Shown here: positions 1-7,756 of the stretch, in pieces
Numbering within the stretch: the first letter of the stretch is position 1
Layout of the letters: every line of letters starts with the position of its first letter
Source of the DNA: CAYNVS01 sp964400725
Lineage (GTDB): Bacteria; Myxococcota_A; SURF-8; CAYNVS01
Length of the DNA: 64,000 nucleotides
NCBI GenBank assembly: GCA_964400725.1
Contig: CAYNVS010000001.1
Coordinates: 161,931 to 225,930, forward strand
Reading direction: 5' to 3'
Made by a program: the position numbers and the translations under genes
Notes under the pieces: model-generated
Told to the model about the DNA's origin: nothing
Seen by the model: the letters and a program-made list of their open reading frames with translations, nothing else
Databases searched by the model: none

Positions 1-48
1 CCCAAACCGGTAAAGTAAAAGGGACGGCGGCTAGAAACGAAAGCGGCC

Positions 49-118
49 GCGCTCTCCCATCATACGACGGAAGAGGAACTATATTTCCTCTTCCGCGCTT
101 TTGCGTGGGAGAGGGCGC
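49..118. repeat. Compact branched palindrome (three-way junction)
   Basis: Seen directly: an outer stem of 11 pairs (49-59 with 106-118, with a two-base GG bulge at 113-114) encloses an 11-bp perfect hairpin with a 6-base loop (68-95). A 3-bp hairpin with a TTTT loop (96-105) follows immediately. Apart from 8 bases at 60-67 every position is paired. It lies past the 3' end of the ybaK gene and has no U-tract, so a plain terminator is unlikely. It could be a structured RNA or a REP/MITE-like repeat; no second copy was seen in the window. Confidence 0.5.
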
Positions 119-195
119 CCGCAGGGCGGGCGAGGACTGAATACAAGACAAAAATTAATTTGCCCGCCGTAATTTTGTTTTATTGAGCGAAAGCC

Positions 196-660
196 CTATT
201 CCCGTAAATCGGCCGTTACGGGCGCGAGCAGTTTGAGGAGATCGCCGGTTTTTAATTTCACAATAACGCCACGGCCTCCTCCGTTAATAGCCAGCTCGTC
301 GTAAAGCGTCAGCGTTTCGTCCATAAAGACGTCGAGTTTTTTTCGCGCTCCAAAAGGGCTTATGCCGCCGACCAAGTAGCCGGTAAGCCGTTCCGCGTCG
401 GTCGGTTTGGTCATTTCCGCGCCTTTTGCGCCCGCGGCCTTGGCGAGCTTTTTCATGCTTATTTCTCCGTCGCCGCCCATTAAGACGAAAGCCAGACCTC
501 CGTCTGCGAACTTGACGACGAGCGTTTTTATCATTTGCTCCAATGGAATTCCAGTGGCTTGCGCCGCGGCTTCGGCGCCTTTCACCGAGCATTCGTACAG
601 AAGAGTTTCAAACTCGACGCCCGCCTTCTCAAGAAACTCAATTCCTCTGGTTTTAGGCAT
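196..660 (-). CDS. ybaK: YbaK/EbsC-family aminoacyl-tRNA deacylase
   Basis: A 154-residue protein of the YbaK/ProX fold, the usual length for stand-alone editing deacylases that hydrolyse mischarged tRNA (Cys-tRNA(Pro) in E. coli YbaK). Family landmarks are visible: the strand KTLVVK near residues 45-50 carrying the conserved lysine, the GYLVGGISPFG segment near 93-103, and the C-terminal INGGGRG turn. It lies 20 bp downstream of mlaD on the same strand, so the two are probably co-transcribed. Substrate specificity cannot be read from the sequence; the family assignment is secure. Confidence 0.9.
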   Translation of the reverse strand: MPKTRGIEFLEKAGVEFETLLYECSVKGAEAAAQATGIPLEQMIKTLVVKFADGGLAFVLMGGDGEISMKKLAKAAGAKGAEMTKPTDAERLTGYLVGGISPFGARKKLDVFMDETLTLYDELAINGGGRGVIVKLKTGDLLKLLAPVTADLRE

Positions 661-680
661 TTCAAGCGGCGCCTTGCTTT

Positions 681-1802
681 TTACTTCTTTTCTTTAACCT
701 TCTCTTCGGGCTTGTTGCGCTCTTTTTCGGCGCTAGAAATTGAATACCTAAACAACGCCTTTATAACCTTGTTTCGTTTGATGCCGCCCAATATTTCCTT
801 TAAATCTTCGTAAAGCGTGTCGTCTGTAATCAACGCGCCGACGGTGCCTTGTCCTTTTTGAACGCCTTCTATAATGACTTTCAATTTCGCGCTCGCCTCG
901 TTAAGCTCTTTTAAAAAGTTCAAGTCCGCGCTTTTATAAACCAAGGTATGCAGTATTCCGTCCTCGTTCTGCACGTGGCCGATGATTTCGTTTAGGCTCG
1001 TCATCGTTTTGTTAAGAGTCGTTACTATCTCGTCTCCGCGCTTGTCGTGCAGCAAGGTGTTCAACAGGCCGTCGTTCTTTTCAAGCTGCTTGGTAAAGGC
1101 GTCGATTTTGGCCATCGCCGTGTTAAGTTTGGTTGACGCGTCCGCGAGGCTTGCAAGCATGGTTGAAGCGTGTTTGGGCGCGCTTTTGTCGTATAGAGCC
1201 ATATGCGCGAGCCCCGGCCCTTGCTCGACCTGCTTCAATATATTGTCGGTGCGTTTGAGCATGCTCGCGAAATTTTGTAAATTCTGTTCGCTGCCAGCGT
1301 TTTCCAGCAGCTTTGCGAGGTTGTCGGCTACGAGGGCTCCTTTATCGAGTATAAGCTGCCCTTTTTCGACGAATTTAAAATAATCCGGCGGCTCGATGCT
1401 CTTTAGTTCGTCGCCGTCCTTTAGGCTCGGTTCCTTCGGAGTTCCCATCGTAACGTTCACGAGCTTGTCGCCTAAAAGACCGCTGCTGGCGATGCTCGCA
1501 ACGCTGTCGCCGCGCAGCTTTTCGCTTACGCTCTTTTCAATTGACAGCTTTACTAGGATGCGCTTGTCGGCTTGATTGGCGGCGAATTCTATTACGTCCA
1601 CCTTGCCGATTGCGACTCCAGCAAGCCTTACCGGCGCTCCGGCCTGAAGCCCTTGCACGTCGTAAAAATAAGTCCGCAAGACAATCTGCTCGCCGAAGAG
1701 CCGTTTCTCCTTGCCGATGACCATTACCGTCGCGAAAAGAGCGGCGACGCCTATCGCGACGAAAACCCCTGCAATTACGATTCTAGTCGAGTTCGTTTTC
1801 AT
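681..1802 (-). CDS. mlaD: MlaD/MCE-family lipid transport protein
   Basis: A 373-residue MCE protein. One N-terminal membrane anchor (about residues 8-28) is followed by a single MCE domain (about 38-115) with the typical VQGL..GAPVRLAGVAIGKV core, and then a long helical region (about 130-340) expected to oligomerise into a tunnel. In known systems MlaD is the periplasmic substrate-binding ring of an ABC phospholipid transporter between inner and outer membranes. No mlaE or mlaF lies beside it; only ybaK follows. A promoter-like sequence ends almost at the ATG and no Shine-Dalgarno is visible, so the message may be leaderless. Confidence 0.85.
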   Translation of the reverse strand: MKTNSTRIVIAGVFVAIGVAALFATVMVIGKEKRLFGEQIVLRTYFYDVQGLQAGAPVRLAGVAIGKVDVIEFAANQADKRILVKLSIEKSVSEKLRGDSVASIASSGLLGDKLVNVTMGTPKEPSLKDGDELKSIEPPDYFKFVEKGQLILDKGALVADNLAKLLENAGSEQNLQNFASMLKRTDNILKQVEQGPGLAHMALYDKSAPKHASTMLASLADASTKLNTAMAKIDAFTKQLEKNDGLLNTLLHDKRGDEIVTTLNKTMTSLNEIIGHVQNEDGILHTLVYKSADLNFLKELNEASAKLKVIIEGVQKGQGTVGALITDDTLYEDLKEILGGIKRNKVIKALFRYSISSAEKERNKPEEKVKEKK

Positions 1803-1810
1803 GTTTAAAT

Positions 1811-1838
1811 GTTATATCAATATTGAATTAAATTGCAA
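1811..1838 (-). promoter_or_regulatory. Candidate sigma70 promoter of mlaD
   Basis: On the minus strand TTGCAA (1833-1838) and TATAAC (1811-1816) are separated by 16 bases in an AT-rich stretch. The predicted start would fall within a few bases of the mlaD ATG at 1802. Inference from consensus matching only. Confidence 0.45.
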
Positions 1839-1966
1839 CTAAATTTTATAACATTTTACATAATTATAAATATTTTGAGCGGAAAGCTCAAACCGCCGGA
1901 CAATCAAACCGGTTCAGCCGAGGCTTCGGCATGCGTCTAATTTTAAAGATAATGCGTTTGACGCCT

Positions 1967-2197
1967 TCACTCGTCCATCTTTTTGTAAAATTTAGCCTCC
2001 TCGTCCGATAAATCTTTCGACTTGATTTTCTTTTCGATAAGAGCCTTGTCGATTTTTCGCATTTGCGGTCTGCTCCACGGCGCCGTCCGGCTTTTGCGCG
2101 AAGTTTCAACGTCGGCCGTCAAAGCCGCCATCAAGGCTATAATCAGCGCGACGAGAAAAATAAAAAGCGCGTCGCTTCTAATTTGCTTCTTGTTCAT
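1967..2197 (-). CDS. Small single-pass membrane protein
   Basis: A 76-residue protein with one hydrophobic segment (about residues 10-28) and a basic, charged C-terminal tail. No family recognised. Its start lies 20 bp inside the 3' end of the FMN-binding/4Fe-4S gene, behind a purine-rich ribosome site (GGAAGGCGGAAA before ATG), so translational coupling is likely. The context suggests it is a small partner or stabilising subunit of that electron-transfer protein, which is inference. A second reading frame over the same bases (1888-2109) is a shadow. Confidence 0.65.
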   Translation of the reverse strand: MNKKQIRSDALFIFLVALIIALMAALTADVETSRKSRTAPWSRPQMRKIDKALIEKKIKSKDLSDEEAKFYKKMDE

Positions 2198-3392
2198 TTT
2201 CCGCCTTCCTCGCGTCGTTATTCTCGCTGCGACGCCTCGTAAGAGCGCGTTTGGCGCCGGTTAATATTTCAAGGAAAAGCCCGGTAGGACAAAATATTCT
2301 GCACCACGCCCGCGGAAAGAAAGCGCCCAAAAGCAGCGCGGACGCTACGAACGCCCAAGCGATTAACCCGGAAGAGCGGGAGAAGGCAAGAGAAAACGGC
2401 TCGACCGCAGGCGCGCTTTTTACGTCGAATGCGAAGAATAAAATAAGCATTGCGGCGGCAATAACATGGCGGATATTCGCCGCGGAGGCCAGCGCCCGTT
2501 GCGAAGGAATAATTCTTATTGGAGAAACGCGGGAAACGGCTTCCTGCGTCGCGCCAAAAGGACACGCGAATTCGCACCACGTTCTACGGCCGAGCAGCGC
2601 GCATACGACTGCAAAAACAAAAAGCCCTGCCGCGGCGGCGTTGTTAAGAACGGCGGCGTTAAGCGATAGAATCTGCGCAAGCGTCGAGAAGCCGGGACTT
2701 GCGTTAAGGTAAACCCCGACGCCGAAAAAGCCCGCGGCGAGAGAAACGGCGCGCAGCCTGCTTGAGCGCCGGAACTGCGCTAAAAGAGCGAGAGCCGCCG
2801 CGGCCGCTGCGACCGGCAAACCGTCTAGCGCAAACCGAGCCGAGGCGGCGCTTTCGACGGGGTAGGACGATTTAAAAATAGCGTTGAAGGCGTTGCGCGA
2901 AGACATGAGCGCGTCCCGCATTATTGCCTCGCTTGTAACGGTGGCGCCGGTTACCGCATCGAGGCCTTGAAGGCCGCCGTCTATGCGCCGCCCGGCAAAT
3001 TTGGCGAAGAATCCGCTTTGCGCGACCATGCCGAAGTAGAACGGCGTCTCGTCGTGCCGTAGAGGCTCCATCGCCAGTATTTCGCCCTCGGTCGAAAGCG
3101 CGACAAGCGCCGAGATTTCTCCGCCGTAACCGTTGACCTTTGGGTCGATTTCGGCGGTATCGACGACGATTCCCATCAGCGCGTCCGATTCGGAAAGGAG
3201 CGCCCAGTGAGGCGCGGGATGAAGACGTTTTTCGGCTTTTGCCGCGCCGGAGACGAGAGCGGCAATGCGCGAATTGGACGGCTCGTCTTTTTTGGGAGCC
3301 GACGCGGTTAGGCAGTTGGCTACGACGACGCAGACGATTGCCGCGGCCGCAAGAATCCGCCGAAAAATTTTAGGCGTAAGTTTTAGATTCAT
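2178..3392 (-). CDS. FMN-binding and 4Fe-4S membrane protein, NosR/RnfG-like
   Basis: A 404-residue membrane flavo-iron-sulfur protein. A signal/anchor helix (about 11-30) leads to an extracytoplasmic FMN-binding domain (about 65-170) with the flavinylation motif TGATVTS at 148-154, where the threonine at 151 would carry covalent FMN. Several transmembrane helices follow, with two cytoplasmic CxxxCP clusters (CEFACPFGA and CRIFCPTG) as in NosR, NapH and PceC. Such proteins pass electrons between quinones and periplasmic partners. No nosZ, reductive dehalogenase or rnf gene is nearby, so the partner is unknown. It lies 32 bp after tsaB and overlaps the following small membrane protein. Confidence 0.8.
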   Translation of the reverse strand: MNLKLTPKIFRRILAAAAIVCVVVANCLTASAPKKDEPSNSRIAALVSGAAKAEKRLHPAPHWALLSESDALMGIVVDTAEIDPKVNGYGGEISALVALSTEGEILAMEPLRHDETPFYFGMVAQSGFFAKFAGRRIDGGLQGLDAVTGATVTSEAIMRDALMSSRNAFNAIFKSSYPVESAASARFALDGLPVAAAAAALALLAQFRRSSRLRAVSLAAGFFGVGVYLNASPGFSTLAQILSLNAAVLNNAAAAGLFVFAVVCALLGRRTWCEFACPFGATQEAVSRVSPIRIIPSQRALASAANIRHVIAAAMLILFFAFDVKSAPAVEPFSLAFSRSSGLIAWAFVASALLLGAFFPRAWCRIFCPTGLFLEILTGAKRALTRRRSENNDARKAENEQEAN

Positions 3393-3424
3393 TTAACGAC
3401 GACGCCTCGCCGAAAGCGGCGCTT

Positions 3425-4153
3425 TTAAGCCGGGGCGTTTTCCTTCGCTTCGGCGTTTCGCTCGGCTTCGCTTTTGCGCAGGTACGCGGGAGCCCAAGTC
3501 ATAGCCGCGCGTTCTTCGTATGAAGCGTTGATAAATATCCGGCCAAGCGCGCTTGCGTGAGGAAGGTTTAGCGTAGAATAGCGCGCCGTAGAGAACCCTC
3601 TCGCCGCAAGTTCCGCCTTGTATAAGGCCGCGCCGGAGCCGACCGCGAGGATCTCGCCTTCGCGGGCGTTTTTTGCCGCGGCGATTATTTCGTCCAAAGT
3701 TGAAATTGAAGGCTCGATTATCGTCTTCATACGGCCTTTGCCTTCCGGCATGTACATAGCCGAGTAAAGCTCTCCGCGTCTGGCGTCGAGGAGCGCTAAA
3801 ATAGGGCGGCTGACTTTATCCATAAAATCGTCGTGCGCAGCAACCTGCGCCAGCGCTTCAAGAGCGTTTATTCCGTACAGCGGAACCGAAAGACCTTTTG
3901 CGAGCCCAAAAGCGGTCGCCACGCATACGCGCACGCTGGTAAAACTGCCTGGGCCTTTCGAGCAAAGAACGACGTTTATATCTTCGCGACGCCACTTGGG
4001 CGCGTTGATGATGTCTTCAACCAAGCTCATTAAAATGACGCTGGAAGGCTGCTGCGGCTTCTCAATCAGGCTTTCCGCCAGAAGCGTCCCGTTTCCATAA
4101 ATTGCGGCGCTCACGACTTCGGTGCACGCCTCCAAGCAAAGAATGTTAGCCAT
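3425..4153 (-). CDS. tsaB: tRNA threonylcarbamoyladenosine biosynthesis protein TsaB
   Basis: A 242-residue ASKHA-fold protein of the TsaB (YeaZ) family. TsaB is the scaffold that pairs with TsaD in making t6A37 on ANN-decoding tRNAs. Visible landmarks are the N-terminal LCLEACTEVVSAAIY strand, the KGPGSFTSVRV loop near residues 67-77 and the LLDARRGELYSAMY segment near 125-138. A GAGG ribosome site precedes the ATG, which sits 3 bp after the rseP stop, so the genes are tightly coupled. tsaD, tsaC and tsaE are not in the window. Confidence 0.92.
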   Translation of the reverse strand: MANILCLEACTEVVSAAIYGNGTLLAESLIEKPQQPSSVILMSLVEDIINAPKWRREDINVVLCSKGPGSFTSVRVCVATAFGLAKGLSVPLYGINALEALAQVAAHDDFMDKVSRPILALLDARRGELYSAMYMPEGKGRMKTIIEPSISTLDEIIAAAKNAREGEILAVGSGAALYKAELAARGFSTARYSTLNLPHASALGRIFINASYEERAAMTWAPAYLRKSEAERNAEAKENAPA

Positions 4154-4156
4154 GAG

Positions 4157-5824
4157 CTACCTCAATAGAGCCGTAATTTGACCCCATTTTAATACTATCC
4201 AGTCTATCATGGTGCTGCCGTAGCGCTCGATGTCGTTCTTGAAAACGAGAACCATCAAAAGAATAAGCAGCGCGAGACCGACCAGATTCGCTTTTTCTCG
4301 GACGTTCGTCGGAAGCCGCTTGCCGCGCGCCGCCTCTATGCCGTAAATAACGAGTTGTCCGCCGTCCATTACGGGTATAGGCATAAGATTGAGAAGACCA
4401 AGCGATACGCTGATCAGCGCCATAATTTTAACGTATTGAAACCATCCTGTTTCGTAGGCGCGGCTTGCGACGTCGAAAATCATAATCGGGCCGCCCAACT
4501 GCTTGAGACTGGCCTTGCCGGTGAATATCATCTGCATGCTTTTGACGCCGAGAACGGTTATGTCCCAGGTTTGAGCGAGCGCGTATTTAATAAGCCTGAC
4601 GGGGGAAAGCCCTACGACCTTTCGGTCGGAAACCGCCACGACGTCCGAGCCGACCCACTCCGCTCCGAATTTGTAAATCGGCCCTAAATCTTTGTAGGGT
4701 CCCGTCAAATCGACTTTCGTAAGGCGCGTAACGTAAGTCAGCTTCGTTCCGTCGCGCTCAACGGTAATCGCAAAGTCGGAGTTCTCAAGAGAAGGAAGAA
4801 TGCTTTGAATAGACATGAAATGACGCGCCGGTTTCCCGTTGATGTCGATTATGCGGTCGCCCGGAATAAGATTTTTCCCCACTTCCGTCTTTTCGTCCAC
4901 TTCGCCGACGACGGATGCAGGCGGAAGAAGTCCGGCTTCTGGATCGTCCTGCGGAACTTGCAGAGAAACCGATAGTTTCTCCGGCGCCGCGTCCTTAACT
5001 TTACGTTGAATCGACAGCTCGGCAAGAGCGCCTTTATTTTCGCTTATTTTTGCGAGGGCGTCTATCCATTTGTCAACCTTGGCTCCGTTTACGGATAAAA
5101 TAACGTCGCCCGTTCTTAACCCGGCTTCCGCCGCCGCGCTTCCTTTGCGCGCGCCGCCCAAAACCGGCGGGTCGAAATACGGCGCTACGCCGATGAGGCC
5201 GACCGACACAAGCTCTTTGAACTCGTTTTTAATTTTGAATTCCTCAGGAATTACCGTTAGTTCTAGTATTTCCGAGCCGCGCTTTACAGTAAACCGAGCC
5301 TCTTTGTTGGGGTAGCGCATGATGTATTTTTGAAGGTCGCTCCATTGCTCGACTTCCTCGCCGTTGACCTTTATTATTGAGTCTCCGACCTTAAGACCGG
5401 CCTTGATTGCGGCGTCGCCCCACATCGAGCCGATTGTAGGGGCGTCCACCGGTTTGCCCCCCAGCGCCAAAGCCATGAAAAAGTAAAGAAGAATGGGAAA
5501 GAGAAGATTCATTCCCGGCCCGGCTACGAGAATTAAGGCTTTCTGGTAAAATTTCTTTTCCTGCAAGGTTCGACCGGCGAACTCTTCGGGAAATTCCGTT
5601 TCCAGCTCGTCGGGAGTTTCTCCTACAAGTTTAACGTATCCGCCAAGCGGCACAAGCGCGATGCGGTAATCGGTTTCGCCCCAAACTTTGCCGATAATGC
5701 GCGGACCGAAGCCGAGCTGAAAAGCGTCAACCTTGACGTTGAACAGCTTGGCCATGAAAAAGTGCCCTAACTCGTGGACGAAAATTAAAATTCCCAGCAG
5801 TATAAGCGCGGCAATGAAGCCCAT
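4157..5824 (-). CDS. rseP: RseP-type site-2 zinc metalloprotease with three PDZ domains
   Basis: A 555-residue intramembrane metalloprotease. Residues 17-21 are the HELGH zinc motif in the first helix, and the partner motif MPIPVMDGG lies in a C-terminal helix. RseP homologues cut anti-sigma factors and remnant signal peptides in the inner membrane. Between the catalytic helices I count three PDZ-like modules (about 125-200, 220-295 and 300-370), each with a GL..GD.I..VNG-type core; E. coli RseP has two, which accounts for the extra length. An AGAGG ribosome site precedes the ATG. It lies 107 bp downstream of cdsA, a conserved neighbourhood. Confidence 0.93.
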   Translation of the reverse strand: MGFIAALILLGILIFVHELGHFFMAKLFNVKVDAFQLGFGPRIIGKVWGETDYRIALVPLGGYVKLVGETPDELETEFPEEFAGRTLQEKKFYQKALILVAGPGMNLLFPILLYFFMALALGGKPVDAPTIGSMWGDAAIKAGLKVGDSIIKVNGEEVEQWSDLQKYIMRYPNKEARFTVKRGSEILELTVIPEEFKIKNEFKELVSVGLIGVAPYFDPPVLGGARKGSAAAEAGLRTGDVILSVNGAKVDKWIDALAKISENKGALAELSIQRKVKDAAPEKLSVSLQVPQDDPEAGLLPPASVVGEVDEKTEVGKNLIPGDRIIDINGKPARHFMSIQSILPSLENSDFAITVERDGTKLTYVTRLTKVDLTGPYKDLGPIYKFGAEWVGSDVVAVSDRKVVGLSPVRLIKYALAQTWDITVLGVKSMQMIFTGKASLKQLGGPIMIFDVASRAYETGWFQYVKIMALISVSLGLLNLMPIPVMDGGQLVIYGIEAARGKRLPTNVREKANLVGLALLILLMVLVFKNDIERYGSTMIDWIVLKWGQITALLR

Positions 5825-5931
5825 TGCTACCTCTTTCTATAAAAATAAAGCGCCGCGGCGCGACTTTGTTAAGATGAAAACGAACGCCTAACGATTATAA
5901 AATAGTCGGCGCGCCGACAATGGCAAGGCCG

Positions 5932-6780
5932 TCAGCGTAAAAATCTTACCGCCGCGTAAAAAACTACCCCCGCCGCCAAAACTCCGTCGAGCCTGTCGAG
6001 CATTCCGCCGTGCCCCGGCAGCAATTTGCCGGAATCCTTCGCTCCGAAAGAGCGCTTTAACAGCGACTCGTACAAGTCGCCGACCTGCTCGAAGACGCCT
6101 CCCGCAAAGGCCATAGCCGCGGTTAGCGCGGCGGGAAGAACGCTCTCAAGGCCGAAAATCCAGCGGAATAGAAACGCGCCGGCAACGCTCGCCGCCGCGC
6201 CGCCGATGGAGCCTTCCCATGTTTTATTCGGAGATACGGCCGGATAAAGTTTATGCCTGCCAAGAGCGCGGCCCGCGAAATAAGCGCCGGTGTCGCCCAT
6301 CCATACGACCGCCAGCATAAGCACGATGTATTTCGCGCCGAAATTATTTACCGACGCGACCGCTTCGGCCTTGGCGTAAATCAAGGGGAGAAGGGCGAAA
6401 AGTCCGCCGACGTAAAATGCGCCGACAAGCGACAAACCCATTTGGGGCGCGGACTCTTTGACGTCTTTGACGCGGAACAAGTAGAAAAGACCGCACAAAC
6501 CGGCGCATCCGGCGACCGCCGCGAGTTTGAGCGAAACTCCCGCCACGCTCGGAATATACAAGCCGCCGACCGTCAGGCCGAAGTAAAGAATCGAACCGCA
6601 TACGAGCGTGGCGGCCGCGTTTGCCTTGTCGTTCGGAAACGCCATCTTTACGTATTCCAACATTCCTATTATGAAAGCGGCCGAAAAGAGCGCGAAATTT
6701 CCGGCTACGCCGCCGTAGAAGAAAATCGCGAAGAGAATCGGAACTCCGACGATTGTCGTCAGCACTCTGTATAGCAGCAT
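5932..6780 (-). CDS. cdsA: Phosphatidate cytidylyltransferase CdsA
   Basis: A 282-residue polytopic membrane enzyme that makes CDP-diacylglycerol from phosphatidate and CTP, the branch point of phospholipid synthesis. The C-terminal family signature is intact (KRSFGAKDSGKLLPGHGG followed by LDRLDG), as is the upstream SPNKTWEG motif. About eight membrane segments are predicted from hydrophobicity. It starts 4 bp after the TrmJ-like gene, and rseP follows. The uppS and dxr genes that commonly flank cdsA are not here. Confidence 0.95.
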   Translation of the reverse strand: MLLYRVLTTIVGVPILFAIFFYGGVAGNFALFSAAFIIGMLEYVKMAFPNDKANAAATLVCGSILYFGLTVGGLYIPSVAGVSLKLAAVAGCAGLCGLFYLFRVKDVKESAPQMGLSLVGAFYVGGLFALLPLIYAKAEAVASVNNFGAKYIVLMLAVVWMGDTGAYFAGRALGRHKLYPAVSPNKTWEGSIGGAAASVAGAFLFRWIFGLESVLPAALTAAMAFAGGVFEQVGDLYESLLKRSFGAKDSGKLLPGHGGMLDRLDGVLAAGVVFYAAVRFLR

Positions 6781-6784
6781 GTAA

Positions 6785-7591
6785 TTACCCGTTTTTCGTC
6801 ATGTTTTCAAGAAATTCGCGCATGTACGTGGCCTTGCCCCGGCGCGTGAACCATAAAATCTGCCGGGCTATTCCGCGCATCAGCGTCGCCTCGGACGTTT
6901 CTATCTCGCGGCGGTTGAACATTCTGCGGATGTCCAGCATGAAATATTCCTCGTTGCCCGCCGAAAAGAAGCCGACCTCTCGAAGAGCCTCGCGGAGATG
7001 ATCGAACATTCCTTCTATCTCTTGGCGCGTCGCCGCCTTGGGCTGGTCGCGCCGCTTGTCTGGCTCGGCGTAAACGGCCATGAACATTTCATAGGCCAAT
7101 ATAAGAACCGCCTGAGAAACGTTGAGCGAGGACAGCATCGGCGAAGTCGGTATTTTAACTAAGTGCGTGCAAAAAATTATGTCTTCGTTGGCGAGTCCGC
7201 GGTCTTCAGGCCCGAACACTATCGCGACGCGGTTCTCCGCGAGCGTTTTAGCCGCTTCGGCGACGACTTCCTTGGGGGTTGAAAGCCGCTTGCGCCAGCC
7301 GCCCTTTCGAGCCGTGGCGCCTATTACTATTCCGCAGTCGGCTATTGCCTCTCTCAAGGTTCGATGCGACTGCATCCTTTCGACCAAGTCTATTCCGCCC
7401 TGCGCAAGCGCGAAAGCTTCGCCGTTTCTGTCCCGAGGGGGGTTGACGACGCGCAAATCGGTCAGTCCCATATTTTTCATGGCTCTGGCCGCGCTGCCGA
7501 TATTGGCCGGAAAGGCCGGTTCCTTTAAAACGACGCAGACGTTAGCCAGCCTTTTTTCCGCCGTGGGTCCTTTGTCGATTGCTTCGCTCAT
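6785..7591 (-). CDS. trmJ: TrmJ-like SPOUT RNA 2'-O-methyltransferase
   Basis: A SpoU/TrmH-superfamily methyltransferase. The N-terminal motif PAFPANIGSAARAMKNMGL, the SAM-loop motif IVFGPEDRGL and the knot motif PTSPMLSSLNVSQAV are all present, followed by a C-terminal helical extension typical of TrmJ, which methylates position 32 of tRNAs. I place the start at 7591 because AAGAGGA lies just upstream. An in-frame ATG at 7630 would add 13 basic residues without a ribosome site. The exact RNA target is inferred. Confidence 0.85.
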   Translation of the reverse strand: MSEAIDKGPTAEKRLANVCVVLKEPAFPANIGSAARAMKNMGLTDLRVVNPPRDRNGEAFALAQGGIDLVERMQSHRTLREAIADCGIVIGATARKGGWRKRLSTPKEVVAEAAKTLAENRVAIVFGPEDRGLANEDIIFCTHLVKIPTSPMLSSLNVSQAVLILAYEMFMAVYAEPDKRRDQPKAATRQEIEGMFDHLREALREVGFFSAGNEEYFMLDIRRMFNRREIETSEATLMRGIARQILWFTRRGKATYMREFLENMTKNG

Positions 7592-7756
7592 GCTTTCCTC
7601 TTGCGCCGCTTGGCGCCGACTGTTTTTCATTAAGGCGCTAAAAACAAGGGCAATATATCAGAATTGCGCAAAATAATACAAATTGTTTAAACGCCTTGTC
7701 GTTTTTTTGTCCGCAGCGCGGCGGCTCTTATTGCGCGCGTCCGAGTTAGGTAAAGG

